From the NCBI RefSeq assembly GCF_003384935.1, contig NZ_QTTQ01000009.1, forward strand, positions 1,054,001 through 1,118,000: a stretch of 64,000 nt of DNA, given 5' to 3'. Within the stretch, counting starts at the first letter, position 1; each line of letters begins with the position of its first letter. The position numbers were made by a program, and so were the translations under genes. Shown piece by piece: positions 52,874 through 62,104 of the stretch. The notes below the pieces were generated by a model that was given only the letters and a program-made list of their open reading frames with translations, ran no database searches and had not been told where the DNA came from. This DNA is from Lutibacter oceani (GTDB lineage: Bacteria > Bacteroidota > Bacteroidia > Flavobacteriales > Flavobacteriaceae).

Positions 52874-53812
52874 ATGATTATGAAAACTTTAAAATTACTT
52901 ATCGCAACCCTAATTATAGGAATATCATTTTCTTCTTGTAGTGTTATAATTGACGATACCGACCCTATTTATTATGAAACATTAGAGGATGTAGTAACAA
53001 ATTACGATTTATGGTATGTGGACTATAATAAAACAACTGGAAATGGAGATGTACCTTTTTTATCTAAAGCTTTCACAATTTCATTTATAAATGGGAAATT
53101 ATTTGCAAATAATAATTTAGTTGGAATTGGTTCAACAGGAAACGGATATGGAATTCAAATAGGTTATTATGATACGTTTAAAGGATTTTTAGAAGTTGAC
53201 CACAATTTAGATGGGTATTTTGATTTTGATGTAATTCAAATTTCAAGTGATAAAATTAAATTAAAGGATAATTATAATAATGTTACCTATTATTTAGAAG
53301 GTTACCAAAAGTATAGTTTTGATTACGATCAAATATTTTATGATAACATTGAATATTTTTTGCAAGAATACAATGCCTGGGAAAAAACATTTACAAGTAA
53401 TGAAGGAGAAATAAATGAGTTTGATTATGAGAATTTTTTAGCATTTACACCCGAAAATTTAACAACATTTTATTCTTCTAAAGATGAAGTTGGCACAGAT
53501 ATTGCAAATATCTATTGGGATTATGTAGGAGGGTATGAAGTGTTTAATGTTCAGGGATATGATAACCTTAAAATTTTAACTTTAAATTATGATTCTTGGG
53601 GCAATGAAGAGTTTGAGTTGAGCGTTATAAATGATGGAAAGATTAGTTTGTACCACTTAGATTCTGGAACAACCTATGAGTTTGAAGGAAGAGGTTACAT
53701 ACAATATTTAAAAAACAGTTCGGCAAAAAATGCAAAAGAAAGTGTAAGTAATGAAGGTAGAAAACGAACTAAAATAATAAGAGAAACGAAAATTAGAAGA
53801 AATTTAAAATAA
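52874..53812 (+). CDS. Lipoprotein with two similar beta-rich domains and basic tail
   Basis: The 312-residue protein (a second ATG at 52880 is equally possible) has a lipobox ending SSC near residue 22. Two domains of about 120 residues each start with NYDLWYVDY and EYNAWEKTF and end with YYLEGYQKY and YEFEGRGYI, which suggests an internal duplication of a lipocalin-like unit. The last 30 residues are strongly basic (RKRTKIIRETKIRRNLK). I do not recognise a function. A terminator follows. Confidence 0.68.
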   Translation: MIMKTLKLLIATLIIGISFSSCSVIIDDTDPIYYETLEDVVTNYDLWYVDYNKTTGNGDVPFLSKAFTISFINGKLFANNNLVGIGSTGNGYGIQIGYYDTFKGFLEVDHNLDGYFDFDVIQISSDKIKLKDNYNNVTYYLEGYQKYSFDYDQIFYDNIEYFLQEYNAWEKTFTSNEGEINEFDYENFLAFTPENLTTFYSSKDEVGTDIANIYWDYVGGYEVFNVQGYDNLKILTLNYDSWGNEEFELSVINDGKISLYHLDSGTTYEFEGRGYIQYLKNSSAKNAKESVSNEGRKRTKIIRETKIRRNLK

Positions 53813-53864
53813 AGTTTGGTTAGTTGATTTTTGGTTGGTTATTTTTTAATAACCAATTGATGAA

Positions 53865-53892
53865 GCCGCTCCTCCCTTGGAGCGGTTTTTTT
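53865..53892 (+). terminator. Terminator after the duplicated-domain lipoprotein gene
   Basis: CCGCTCC / GGAGCGG with a TCCCTT loop and a run of T. Confidence 0.83.
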
Positions 53893-53923
53893 GTATCTTT
53901 ATATTTCTAAAAATTATTTTAAA

Positions 53924-54679
53924 ATGAAATCAAAAACTGCATTTATAACTGGCGCAACTTCTGGAATTGGAAAAGCAACTGCAGAAATTTTCGCCAAAAA
54001 TAGTATTAACTTAGTTCTTTGTGGTAGAAGAAAAGAAAGGTTATTAAAATTAAAAACGGAATTAAGTAAATTAACCAATGTAACAACCTTACAATTTGAT
54101 GTTAGTAATAAACTTGAAGTATTTAATGCCATAAAGTCACTTCCTAAAGCATTTCAAAAAATTGATATTTTAATAAACAATGCAGGAAATGCCCACGGTT
54201 TAAGCACCATTCAAGAAGGTAGTATAGAAGATTGGGATGCTATGATTGATATAAACGTAAAAGGATTGTTATATGTTTCAAAAGCCATACTTCCACAAAT
54301 GGTTGAAAGAAATGATGGATTTGTAGTAAATATAGGTTCAATTGCAGGAAAAGAGGTGTACCCAAACGGAAACGTATATTGCGCATCTAAATACGCTGTA
54401 AATGCTTTAAATAAAGCTATGCGAATAGATTTAAACAAACATAATATTCGTGTTTCTGCAATTCATCCAGGAGCAGTAGAAACAGAATTTTCTGAAGTTC
54501 GATTTAAAGGAAATTCTGAAAAAGCTAAAAATGTTTATAAAGGCTTTAAAGCTTTACAAGCTGAAGATATTGCAGATATTATTAATTTTGTGGTAACAAG
54601 ACCACCTCATGTAAATATTGAAGATTTAATTGTATATCCAACTGCACAGGCTAGTGCAACCATTTTAAATAGAGAATAG
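53924..54679 (+). CDS. Short-chain dehydrogenase/reductase
   Basis: ATG 53924 gives 251 residues and places the cofactor motif TGATSGIG at about residues 9-16. The motif NNAGNAHG and the catalytic YCASK with the preceding Ser in NIGSIAG are present. The pattern fits YdfG-like 3-hydroxy-acid dehydrogenases (L-allo-threonine or 3-hydroxypropionate type). The start is inside an open frame reaching back to 53891. The next gene follows after 9 bases. Confidence 0.88.
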   Translation: MKSKTAFITGATSGIGKATAEIFAKNSINLVLCGRRKERLLKLKTELSKLTNVTTLQFDVSNKLEVFNAIKSLPKAFQKIDILINNAGNAHGLSTIQEGSIEDWDAMIDINVKGLLYVSKAILPQMVERNDGFVVNIGSIAGKEVYPNGNVYCASKYAVNALNKAMRIDLNKHNIRVSAIHPGAVETEFSEVRFKGNSEKAKNVYKGFKALQAEDIADIINFVVTRPPHVNIEDLIVYPTAQASATILNRE

Positions 54680-54688
54680 CGTTTTAAA

Positions 54689-55834
54689 ATGATTAACAAG
54701 CGTCTATTAATAAAAAATTTACTAGCTCATAATGATGAAAATAGCTTTTATGATAAAAAGCAAAAAATATCGTTAGATACCAAAGAAGGTAAAGCTAAGT
54801 TTTTAAAACATGTTTGTGCGTTATCAAATTCAAACCCTGAAAATAATTCATATATAGTAATTGGAGTTGAAGATCAACTTAATAAAATTGAAGGTGTCGA
54901 TTTTTTTGATGATAGTAAAATTCAAAATTTAATAAATTCATATTTTAAAAATCCGCCAAAAATCCAATACGAAAATATTCCTTTTCCAAGTTTACCAAGA
55001 TATAAAGTTGTTGGTTTAGTTACAATTAGCCCTATTAATAAAGTAACTTCTTTAAAAAAAGGAATTTGGAAATATGTAAGAGGGAGAATTTTTTATAGAA
55101 GAGGAAGCAACTCAATGTCCACCTTAGGTAAATTTGAATTAAAAAGTACTAATAAAGATATTGTTGAAGCCATAGAAAAAAACGCAAGTAACAGCATTCA
55201 GTTAACTTTAGATGGCGTTTTTGATTTTTTTAATAGACATAAAGAAGCATACAATCCAACCTACAAAGTATTTAATGAACAATTTGTGTTGTGTTGGGCA
55301 GGAGAAAAAAAGACTGTTGGTGATAAAGTTTTTTATTCTAGAGTTGATATTGAACTGATAAATGAACAAGTGCGTTTATTTTACTCGGCATTAGACGAGG
55401 TTAAAATTGAATATAATAAACAATCATTTATTATTACAGAATATGTGTTTTTAAGAATTAAAGATGAATTTGATTTTTATCCACTAGAAAAAACTGTTAT
55501 TCATTTTAAAGAAAATGGAAAACATGATATTGTAACAGAGCTATTATTTAAACCACCTTGTTTTAACAAAAAAGAACTGCACCATATATTTAATAATTGC
55601 AATACCATTTTAAGTAAATTAAAAAAGAAAGTCCCTTTAAATGAAATTGAACGTGTTGATTTACAAGAATTACCAACAAATTATATGATTTGTGTTTTAA
55701 ATGAAATTCCAAATGCTTTTTCCAAGTTAAAAGAATCTAAAAATGTCTTAAAAAATTTAGAGGATAAAACAAGTTATATAAAATATAAAGAAGCTGTTCG
55801 AGTTTTAAGAAAAGTAAATTATCAAGGCAACTAA
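54689..55834 (+). CDS. AlbA_2 (Schlafen-like) domain protein
   Basis: The 381-residue protein has an N-terminal AlbA_2-like region of about 150 residues with KFLKHVCALSNSNPENNSYIVIGVED and the downstream YVRGRIFYRRGSNS. These proteins are often annotated as ATP-binding, but a Walker motif is not seen here. The remaining 230 residues are not recognised. It lies 9 bases after the SDR gene and converges with the long T9SS cargo gene with 1 base between stops. The function is unknown. Confidence 0.7.
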   Translation: MINKRLLIKNLLAHNDENSFYDKKQKISLDTKEGKAKFLKHVCALSNSNPENNSYIVIGVEDQLNKIEGVDFFDDSKIQNLINSYFKNPPKIQYENIPFPSLPRYKVVGLVTISPINKVTSLKKGIWKYVRGRIFYRRGSNSMSTLGKFELKSTNKDIVEAIEKNASNSIQLTLDGVFDFFNRHKEAYNPTYKVFNEQFVLCWAGEKKTVGDKVFYSRVDIELINEQVRLFYSALDEVKIEYNKQSFIITEYVFLRIKDEFDFYPLEKTVIHFKENGKHDIVTELLFKPPCFNKKELHHIFNNCNTILSKLKKKVPLNEIERVDLQELPTNYMICVLNEIPNAFSKLKESKNVLKNLEDKTSYIKYKEAVRVLRKVNYQGN

Positions 55835-55835
55835 A

Positions 55836-58800
55836 TTATTTTATAATTATTTTTTTACTTCCTTGCGCAGATTCAGCACTTAGTTTTAAAATATACATAC
55901 CTGAAGCTAATCCATTTACTGAGATCTTTTCAACAGCACTATTAGTAATATTTAATTCATCATAAAAAACTTTTTGTCCATTTATGTTATAAATTTCTAT
56001 AACAGTTTTTCCCAGTAAAGTTTTTGAAACAATTGAAAATTCACCAGATGAAACTGTTGGAAATACGGAGGTTCCTGTTTTTTCAAAAAACTGATCGTCA
56101 ATACTTAAAGCAACAGCATCAATATTTATATTAATTATTTGGTTGGGTAAAAACCCATTTGTTGCATTGGTAATATCAACTTTAAACACATCTGAGGTAC
56201 TAATTCCACTGCTATTTACATAAGTAAGTTTACTTGTATTAATATCATTTTGAGAAAATGTTTCGCCAAGATTTAATACAGTATTGTTTAATTTTAAATC
56301 ACCAACAACTGGCAGTTCAGTAAGCATATAAATTTGTTCAGTATCAGTTGAACCACTACTTGAGGCTTCCATATCGGCAGTTAAAAAAGTATAGGTTGAA
56401 TTGGCATTAACTGTTACAGGTGTTGCTTTAGTTAAAATTGAATTGGTAATAGGTTGATTTTCACAAATTTCTAAAGACCAATTGTTAATTGTTCCTGTAT
56501 CTGTATTCCAGTAATCAAATACTCTTAATGTCCAATCACCAAATACATTTTCTGAATTGAATCCAGATAAAAGATTGGATGGTATAGCTGTACCAGAAAC
56601 AGGGCTTGCACAAGTTATTATTGCTGAGGCATCATCATTATAAGTAACAGCTATATTATCTTCACCATTACATTCTCTGTTGAATAAAACAATTTCAGTA
56701 TTATTTGGCGATATAAGAGATATTACTAGATCTTGTATGTAAGTATGCGAAATATTTATAGATACATTTACATCAGCTATTGTGAAACTAGAAGGAAAAT
56801 TGATAATGGATTCTGCAGCATTACCTGGTTGATTTGCACCAATACCATCAGGAATACTTAAATTAGGAGCTACACTTTCACTAACACATTGAGATGTATT
56901 AGTTTGAAATTTTTGAGTTTCAGAATAATTGGCTGTTATACATTCATTTTTAGAACGTACTCTCCAATAATAAACTGTACTTAAATCTAAAATTGTTGAA
57001 ATTGTATATGATGTATTTGTAGTATTTGTTGTTTCAATAATTGTGTTAAAACCAGCATCGGTAGAAATATCAAAATCATAAGAAGATGCTTCAATATCTG
57101 AACTCCATGTAAAATTTGTTCCAAAATAAGCTATATCAGTAGCTTCATTTATTGGTGAAGTAGGATTCACAATATTAATAGTAGTATCATCAACTCTTAA
57201 AATAATATCTATTGAATTTGTTTGATTTCCTGTTCCGATAACTGTAATAGGGTAATCTCCAACAGCTAAGGAACTTACATTACTAACAGTCATCGTAAAT
57301 GTACCTTGCGTACTTAATGATGACGGACTAAAGTTTATACTTACACTACCAGGTTCTCCGGAAGTTGAAAATGTTGTTACTGTATTGTAAGAGGGACTAG
57401 TATTAAAGTCAAAATTGAAAACAGCAGTATTATTACAAGTAGTAACCGTAGTATTTGAAGTAGTAATAGTAAAATCTGTTGCTGAAAATTTACCAGTAAA
57501 TACACCTCTTCCAAAAGTTGTAGCTAGAATGTTATTGTCACTTATACGTAAATCTAAATCTACAACTTTTACATCACGCATTCCATTATATGAAGAAGTC
57601 CAAGTTGGAGAAGTATCGTTAAAATTAGAACTTGCCCAAACACCTAGTTCAGTACCTACAATAACCTCATTAGATAATAGAGGGTTTTGCAAAATACATT
57701 TTACAGGCATATCGGGTAAATTTCCTTCTTTATTTTGCCAATTTGTTCCACCGTCTGGAGAATACCAAATACTCTGCACCCCATAATTATGAAACGTCAC
57801 AAAAATATCGTCTTCAGTTTCTCCAAATTCAATATCGGAAATACTACCAATAAATGAACCTCCACTTATATCTTCCCAACCAATGCTATTTGTATTTACA
57901 AGTTGAGCATTAGTTAATTTCAACAATTTCCCATCTGCAGTTCCTACCATTAATAAAGTACTTGCAGTTGTATATGGAGAAACTTTAAATGCTGTTGGCG
58001 CACTAGTTAATAAAACATCTGTAAATTGACTTTTTGTAGCACTTGAAGCTCCTAAATGATACCTGTTTATTTGATAACTTCCATTAGTGCCATTTGAAAA
58101 AAGTATATCTAAATTATGATCTAAACCTGCTTGGTTTATAAAATCTCCTTCTGTATTTCCACTTTCTATTGAATAATCTGTACCTAAACCAGTTAAATCA
58201 TAATAATAATGGTAATTGTAAACATAGGACACAATCATATAATCGCCACTGTTATCAATCTCGCTAAAAGCACCATCACCACCAAAAACATCAACACTAG
58301 AATTTATTCCAGCACTTGCATTATTTATAAATTGTGAACCATTGTCTTGTGCTCCAGCTAAAATTAATTCAGTATTAGAGTTTGGACCATAAGCTCCATA
58401 GTAAAACTGAGTTACATTATAGTTTGTATTTCTTACGGAAAAAGTACTGTTTGTTTTTGCTATAGATAAATCATTGGAATAATATACACCACCATCACAA
58501 CCAATTACAGCTTCATTATTATTTCCTGGTCTAAAAGTAAAAGCATGTTGATCTGCGTGTACAATAGAACAGGAAAGACCTGCTAAATTATTATTATTAG
58601 ACCATTTAGAAATTTGTTCCCATTCGGTTACCAAATCAGTATTTTCTCCTTGTGTAGTTCTAAATAAATCAATACCTCCAACATAAATAATATCATCATT
58701 TGTGGGATCAACTTCAATCATTAAATCATAAAAATCTTGTCCTCTTGTAAAATCATTTTCCGGAATTCCTGTATCTGCATCATTGGGTTTTGCTAATTCA

Positions 58801-60068
58801 TATGTTTCGGGTAATGGATCATTTAAAGGTTTTGTAAATGCGTCAGTAGTTGCATAAATATGTGGGCCAGTACTTGTTGTGCCTTCTGTTAGTGCATACA
58901 TCTTAGATGTAGTTGTACTTGAAACAGCTAGTTCTACCCTGTTGGAATTTGGTAATGGAGAAGCCCCAGCCTCAGTCCAAGTCAAACCATTTGTTGAACT
59001 AAATATTCTACCTCCACCAGCACCACCAATTCCGGGGGTTGTAATAGTACCAAACCATATTGTTGTATTTCCAGTTGAAATGTCAGTAGAAATTTCAAAA
59101 TCGTTCGGTATAAAATAAAAATTAAAACCACTCCATTGAAATTCCATATTTACAGATTCTATTCTATTCCAAATAGCACCATTATCTGTAGTTTTATATA
59201 AACCAGCAGATTGTAGGCCTAACCAGTTATTTGGATTTGCGGCATCTCCATATAAATGACCACCAACGCCAATAAATACTTCGGTTGAAGTTCCATTATC
59301 CCAAGCGATAATATCGTTTATATAATATATTCCAGTTAGAAACAAAGATGTTGAACTTGATAAATCTCCAACACCTGCTAATTGTACTGGAATATTTGTC
59401 CAATTAGAACCACCATCTATTGTTTTATAAACTCCATTTCCAACAGCTGCACCAAATGTATATTGTTCACCAGTTCCAATATACCAAATTAAAGAGTTAT
59501 TTGGGTCAACTGTAATACAAGAAACATTCATATTACTTGGAACACCAGAAACTGAAGTCCAAGAAGAACTAGGATCTGTTATATCCTCATTTTTCCATAA
59601 ACCACCACTTACGCCACCAGCAAACACACGTTTATTTGTTGCATCATTTGGATCAAATAAAACAACTCTTGTTCTTCCACCAACATTATTTGGCCCCCTT
59701 TCCTCCCAACTATTACTAACCGCATCTCCTGGGTTTCTATTAGATAAAGTTTTGTCTTTTTTATTTCTATTTTGTTGAAGTTCTAAAACTTTATATGGTT
59801 CTGGCTTCCCAGTTGCAGGATTCATTGTTAACTCCCACATACGTTCGTAATATTTATTGGGAGGTAAGCCCTTAGCTTTTCGCTCTTCTTTTGAAAGTTT
59901 TAAAGTTTTTTTAAAAGGACTATTATTTAAATAGGAAGTGTGTTTTTCTCTTAAAGTTGAAACACTATTATCAATTTTCACATATTTTTTATCAGTTGAA
60001 TTAATTAAATAACTAATAAGCAATAGTGATGAAAAAAACAAAAATATAAGGGTTCGTTGTTTTTTCAT
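55836..60068 (-). CDS. T9SS cargo protein with beta-propeller, Fn3-like and P-domain
   Basis: The 1410-residue protein has an N-terminal membrane/signal segment (about 7-24). BNR/sialidase-like repeats (ERGPNNVGGRTRVV, FAGGVSGGLWKNED, YIGTGEQYTFG) fill about 120-860. An Fn3-like stretch (EATDIAYFGTNFTWSS) follows, then a proprotein convertase P-domain (FGDWTLRVFDYWNTDTGTINN). The last 75 residues are a type A sorting tail (EIYNINGQKVFYDEL, LASGMYILKL). It is predicted to be exported by T9SS and attached to the cell surface. No protease domain accompanies the P-domain. Its promoter overlaps the stop of the dGTPase gene. Confidence 0.88.
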   Translation of the reverse strand: MKKQRTLIFLFFSSLLLISYLINSTDKKYVKIDNSVSTLREKHTSYLNNSPFKKTLKLSKEERKAKGLPPNKYYERMWELTMNPATGKPEPYKVLELQQNRNKKDKTLSNRNPGDAVSNSWEERGPNNVGGRTRVVLFDPNDATNKRVFAGGVSGGLWKNEDITDPSSSWTSVSGVPSNMNVSCITVDPNNSLIWYIGTGEQYTFGAAVGNGVYKTIDGGSNWTNIPVQLAGVGDLSSSTSLFLTGIYYINDIIAWDNGTSTEVFIGVGGHLYGDAANPNNWLGLQSAGLYKTTDNGAIWNRIESVNMEFQWSGFNFYFIPNDFEISTDISTGNTTIWFGTITTPGIGGAGGGRIFSSTNGLTWTEAGASPLPNSNRVELAVSSTTTSKMYALTEGTTSTGPHIYATTDAFTKPLNDPLPETYELAKPNDADTGIPENDFTRGQDFYDLMIEVDPTNDDIIYVGGIDLFRTTQGENTDLVTEWEQISKWSNNNNLAGLSCSIVHADQHAFTFRPGNNNEAVIGCDGGVYYSNDLSIAKTNSTFSVRNTNYNVTQFYYGAYGPNSNTELILAGAQDNGSQFINNASAGINSSVDVFGGDGAFSEIDNSGDYMIVSYVYNYHYYYDLTGLGTDYSIESGNTEGDFINQAGLDHNLDILFSNGTNGSYQINRYHLGASSATKSQFTDVLLTSAPTAFKVSPYTTASTLLMVGTADGKLLKLTNAQLVNTNSIGWEDISGGSFIGSISDIEFGETEDDIFVTFHNYGVQSIWYSPDGGTNWQNKEGNLPDMPVKCILQNPLLSNEVIVGTELGVWASSNFNDTSPTWTSSYNGMRDVKVVDLDLRISDNNILATTFGRGVFTGKFSATDFTITTSNTTVTTCNNTAVFNFDFNTSPSYNTVTTFSTSGEPGSVSINFSPSSLSTQGTFTMTVSNVSSLAVGDYPITVIGTGNQTNSIDIILRVDDTTINIVNPTSPINEATDIAYFGTNFTWSSDIEASSYDFDISTDAGFNTIIETTNTTNTSYTISTILDLSTVYYWRVRSKNECITANYSETQKFQTNTSQCVSESVAPNLSIPDGIGANQPGNAAESIINFPSSFTIADVNVSINISHTYIQDLVISLISPNNTEIVLFNRECNGEDNIAVTYNDDASAIITCASPVSGTAIPSNLLSGFNSENVFGDWTLRVFDYWNTDTGTINNWSLEICENQPITNSILTKATPVTVNANSTYTFLTADMEASSSGSTDTEQIYMLTELPVVGDLKLNNTVLNLGETFSQNDINTSKLTYVNSSGISTSDVFKVDITNATNGFLPNQIININIDAVALSIDDQFFEKTGTSVFPTVSSGEFSIVSKTLLGKTVIEIYNINGQKVFYDELNITNSAVEKISVNGLASGMYILKLSAESAQGSKKIIIK

Positions 60069-60111
60069 TTTAGGGGTTAAAATAAATAAAAAAAATTAAT
60101 TTTTTTCTAAA

Positions 60112-60140
60112 CAAAGTTAGCCATTTATTTTTTTATACAA
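60112..60140 (-). promoter_or_regulatory. Promoter of the T9SS cargo gene
   Basis: Minus strand TTG (60140-60138), 18 bases, TAACTTTG (60119-60112). The -7 box includes the dGTPase stop codon at 60117-60119. Confidence 0.6.
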
Positions 60141-61454
60141 CTGTAATGCAAAACCATCAGTTAAACTTGCAACAAAACCACAGATAGTTAAAACCCTCAT
60201 ATACAGAGTTTCCTTTGGTTTTTGTAAACTTTCAGGTAATAAATTAATAATTAATTTATCGTAATTTGAAAGGGTGTTTTCAAATTTATTATTAGTAGCT
60301 GTTAAAAAAACGTCCAACAATTTTGAAATTATAGAATATCCTACCAACTCCTTTTCTATAACTTCACGGCTTTTATAAATTTTTTCAACACTTAACTTAA
60401 TAATGTCGTTTATTTGAGCTTCGTATTTGCATTTTTCTAAAAGAGAATAGCGATAATCTCCGTTTAAAATAGCTTCTTCATTTTCTAAAAACACTTTGGT
60501 AGCTTCATTAATAAGTGTTCCAATTGCTAAAGCACGTAAATAACTTAATCGGTCTTTTTTATGTTTTAACTGATAATATTTTTCGGAATTGATAGTGTCC
60601 TTAACTAACTTTATTAAATATTCTAAAGCAAATTCTTCTTCAATTAAGCCTAAATTAATTCCATCTTCAAAATCTATAATAGTATAGCAAATATCGTCAG
60701 CTGCTTCAACTAAATAAGCTAAAGGATGCCTTTTAAAAGCTACATCTTCATTTTTTCCTGTTGAAATTAAACCTAATTCCTGGGCTAATTCATTAAAAAA
60801 ATGTAGTTCAGACTGAAATATTCCATATTTTTTATCAGCAATATGAGTAGTTGGTTTTTTGGGTAATGATTCTTTTGGGTATTTTAAAAAAGCGCCTAAA
60901 GTTGCATACGATAAACGTAAACCACCTTCTATACCTTCTTTATTTTCAGTTAAAATTCTAAATCCGTTGGCATTACCTTCAAAATCAATTAAATCTTGCC
61001 ATTGTTTTTTGGTGAGTTTTTCTTTATAATTTTTTCCATTTCCATTTATAAAATATTCCCCAATTGCTTTTTCTCCACTATGTCCAAAAGGTGGATTTCC
61101 AATATCATGAGCCAAAGCGGCTGTGGCAACAATGGCACCAAAATCGTTCATTTTGTATCCTAAATCTGTTAATTCAGGATGTTTTTCTAGCACTTTTTCA
61201 CCAACAATTCTACCTAATGAACGCGCAACAACACTAACTTCTAAACTATGTGTTAAGCGCGTATGTACAAAATCCGTTTTTGATAATGGAACAACCTGAG
61301 TTTTATCTTGTAAGCTTCTAAATGAATCAGAAAAAATAATTCGGTCATAATCTACTTCAAAACCTAGGCGAGTCTCATCTTGTAGATTTCTAAATCTTTT
61401 TTGTGTATCGCCATATCTCTTTAAAGATAACAGTTGATTCCAATCCATTTTCAT
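60117..61454 (-). CDS. dgt: Deoxyguanosinetriphosphate triphosphohydrolase
   Basis: The 445-residue protein has the HD-domain metal ligands: His in FVHTRLTHSLEVS, the HD pair in LAHDIGNPPFGHSGE and a later Asp in VEAADDICYTIID. This is the dGTPase family that splits dNTP into nucleoside and triphosphate. The start MKMDWNQLL could also begin at the second Met (61448). It is transcribed upstream of the T9SS cargo gene but the latter has its own promoter. Confidence 0.93.
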   Translation of the reverse strand: MKMDWNQLLSLKRYGDTQKRFRNLQDETRLGFEVDYDRIIFSDSFRSLQDKTQVVPLSKTDFVHTRLTHSLEVSVVARSLGRIVGEKVLEKHPELTDLGYKMNDFGAIVATAALAHDIGNPPFGHSGEKAIGEYFINGNGKNYKEKLTKKQWQDLIDFEGNANGFRILTENKEGIEGGLRLSYATLGAFLKYPKESLPKKPTTHIADKKYGIFQSELHFFNELAQELGLISTGKNEDVAFKRHPLAYLVEAADDICYTIIDFEDGINLGLIEEEFALEYLIKLVKDTINSEKYYQLKHKKDRLSYLRALAIGTLINEATKVFLENEEAILNGDYRYSLLEKCKYEAQINDIIKLSVEKIYKSREVIEKELVGYSIISKLLDVFLTATNNKFENTLSNYDKLIINLLPESLQKPKETLYMRVLTICGFVASLTDGFALQLYKKING

Positions 61455-61599
61455 TTTTTATAGTTTGGTGCAATATAGCTAATAATTTATATTTTTTTCT
61501 ATTCAAATAATATTGAAAATTAACAATTAGCTTATAAAACCATAATACAGGCTTAACTATTATTTAACAATGAGATGGTTTATTTGTATATAAATAATT

Positions 61600-62004
61600 A
61601 TGTGCGTTATGAGGTTTTTTATTATTACATTTTTCTTTTTTATAAGTCTTCAAAATTTTGGTCAATCATTTAAAATGAGTTCCTTAATTGACGATTATAA
61701 TAGAAACGGTGAAATAGAAGGGGTTGTGTTTGATGGTGAAAATGAAAGTGAGCCTTTAATTTTTGCAGAAGTATTTGTAAAAGAAACAAATATGGCAGTA
61801 GTAACTGAAATTGATGGTTCTTTTAAACTTAGTTTAAAACCTGGAAAATATTCGTTATTATTTAGTTTTATTGGTTATAAATCTATTGAAATTAAAAATA
61901 TAGAGGTTTCCTCTAGTAGTACAATAAAACTAAACCAAGTATTAAATGCTTTAAAAATAGAAACCTCTATTTCTGAAATTAATACTATTTTAAAAGCAAA
62001 GTAA
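61600..62004 (+). CDS. Stand-alone carboxypeptidase-regulatory-like domain protein
   Basis: The 134-residue protein (an ATG at 61609 may be the true start) has a signal peptide ending NFGQ and a single CarboxypepD_reg domain: IFAEVFVKETNMAVVTEIDGSF then LLFSFIGYKSIEIKNIE. The same domain opens the TonB-dependent receptor 100 bases downstream, with FSFIGYQTIEIPNV. No plug or barrel follows it. It may be a soluble partner or duplicated remnant of the receptor's N-terminus. Function is inferred only from this pairing. Confidence 0.78.
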   Translation: MCVMRFFIITFFFFISLQNFGQSFKMSSLIDDYNRNGEIEGVVFDGENESEPLIFAEVFVKETNMAVVTEIDGSFKLSLKPGKYSLLFSFIGYKSIEIKNIEVSSSSTIKLNQVLNALKIETSISEINTILKAK

Positions 62005-62104
62005 CTTACATTAAATTAACATATTTATTACTATTAAATAACACCTCGTTAACTTTTCATTTACTTAGTAACTCTTCCTTTGCGTCAAGAAATATTAGAC
62101 AAAA

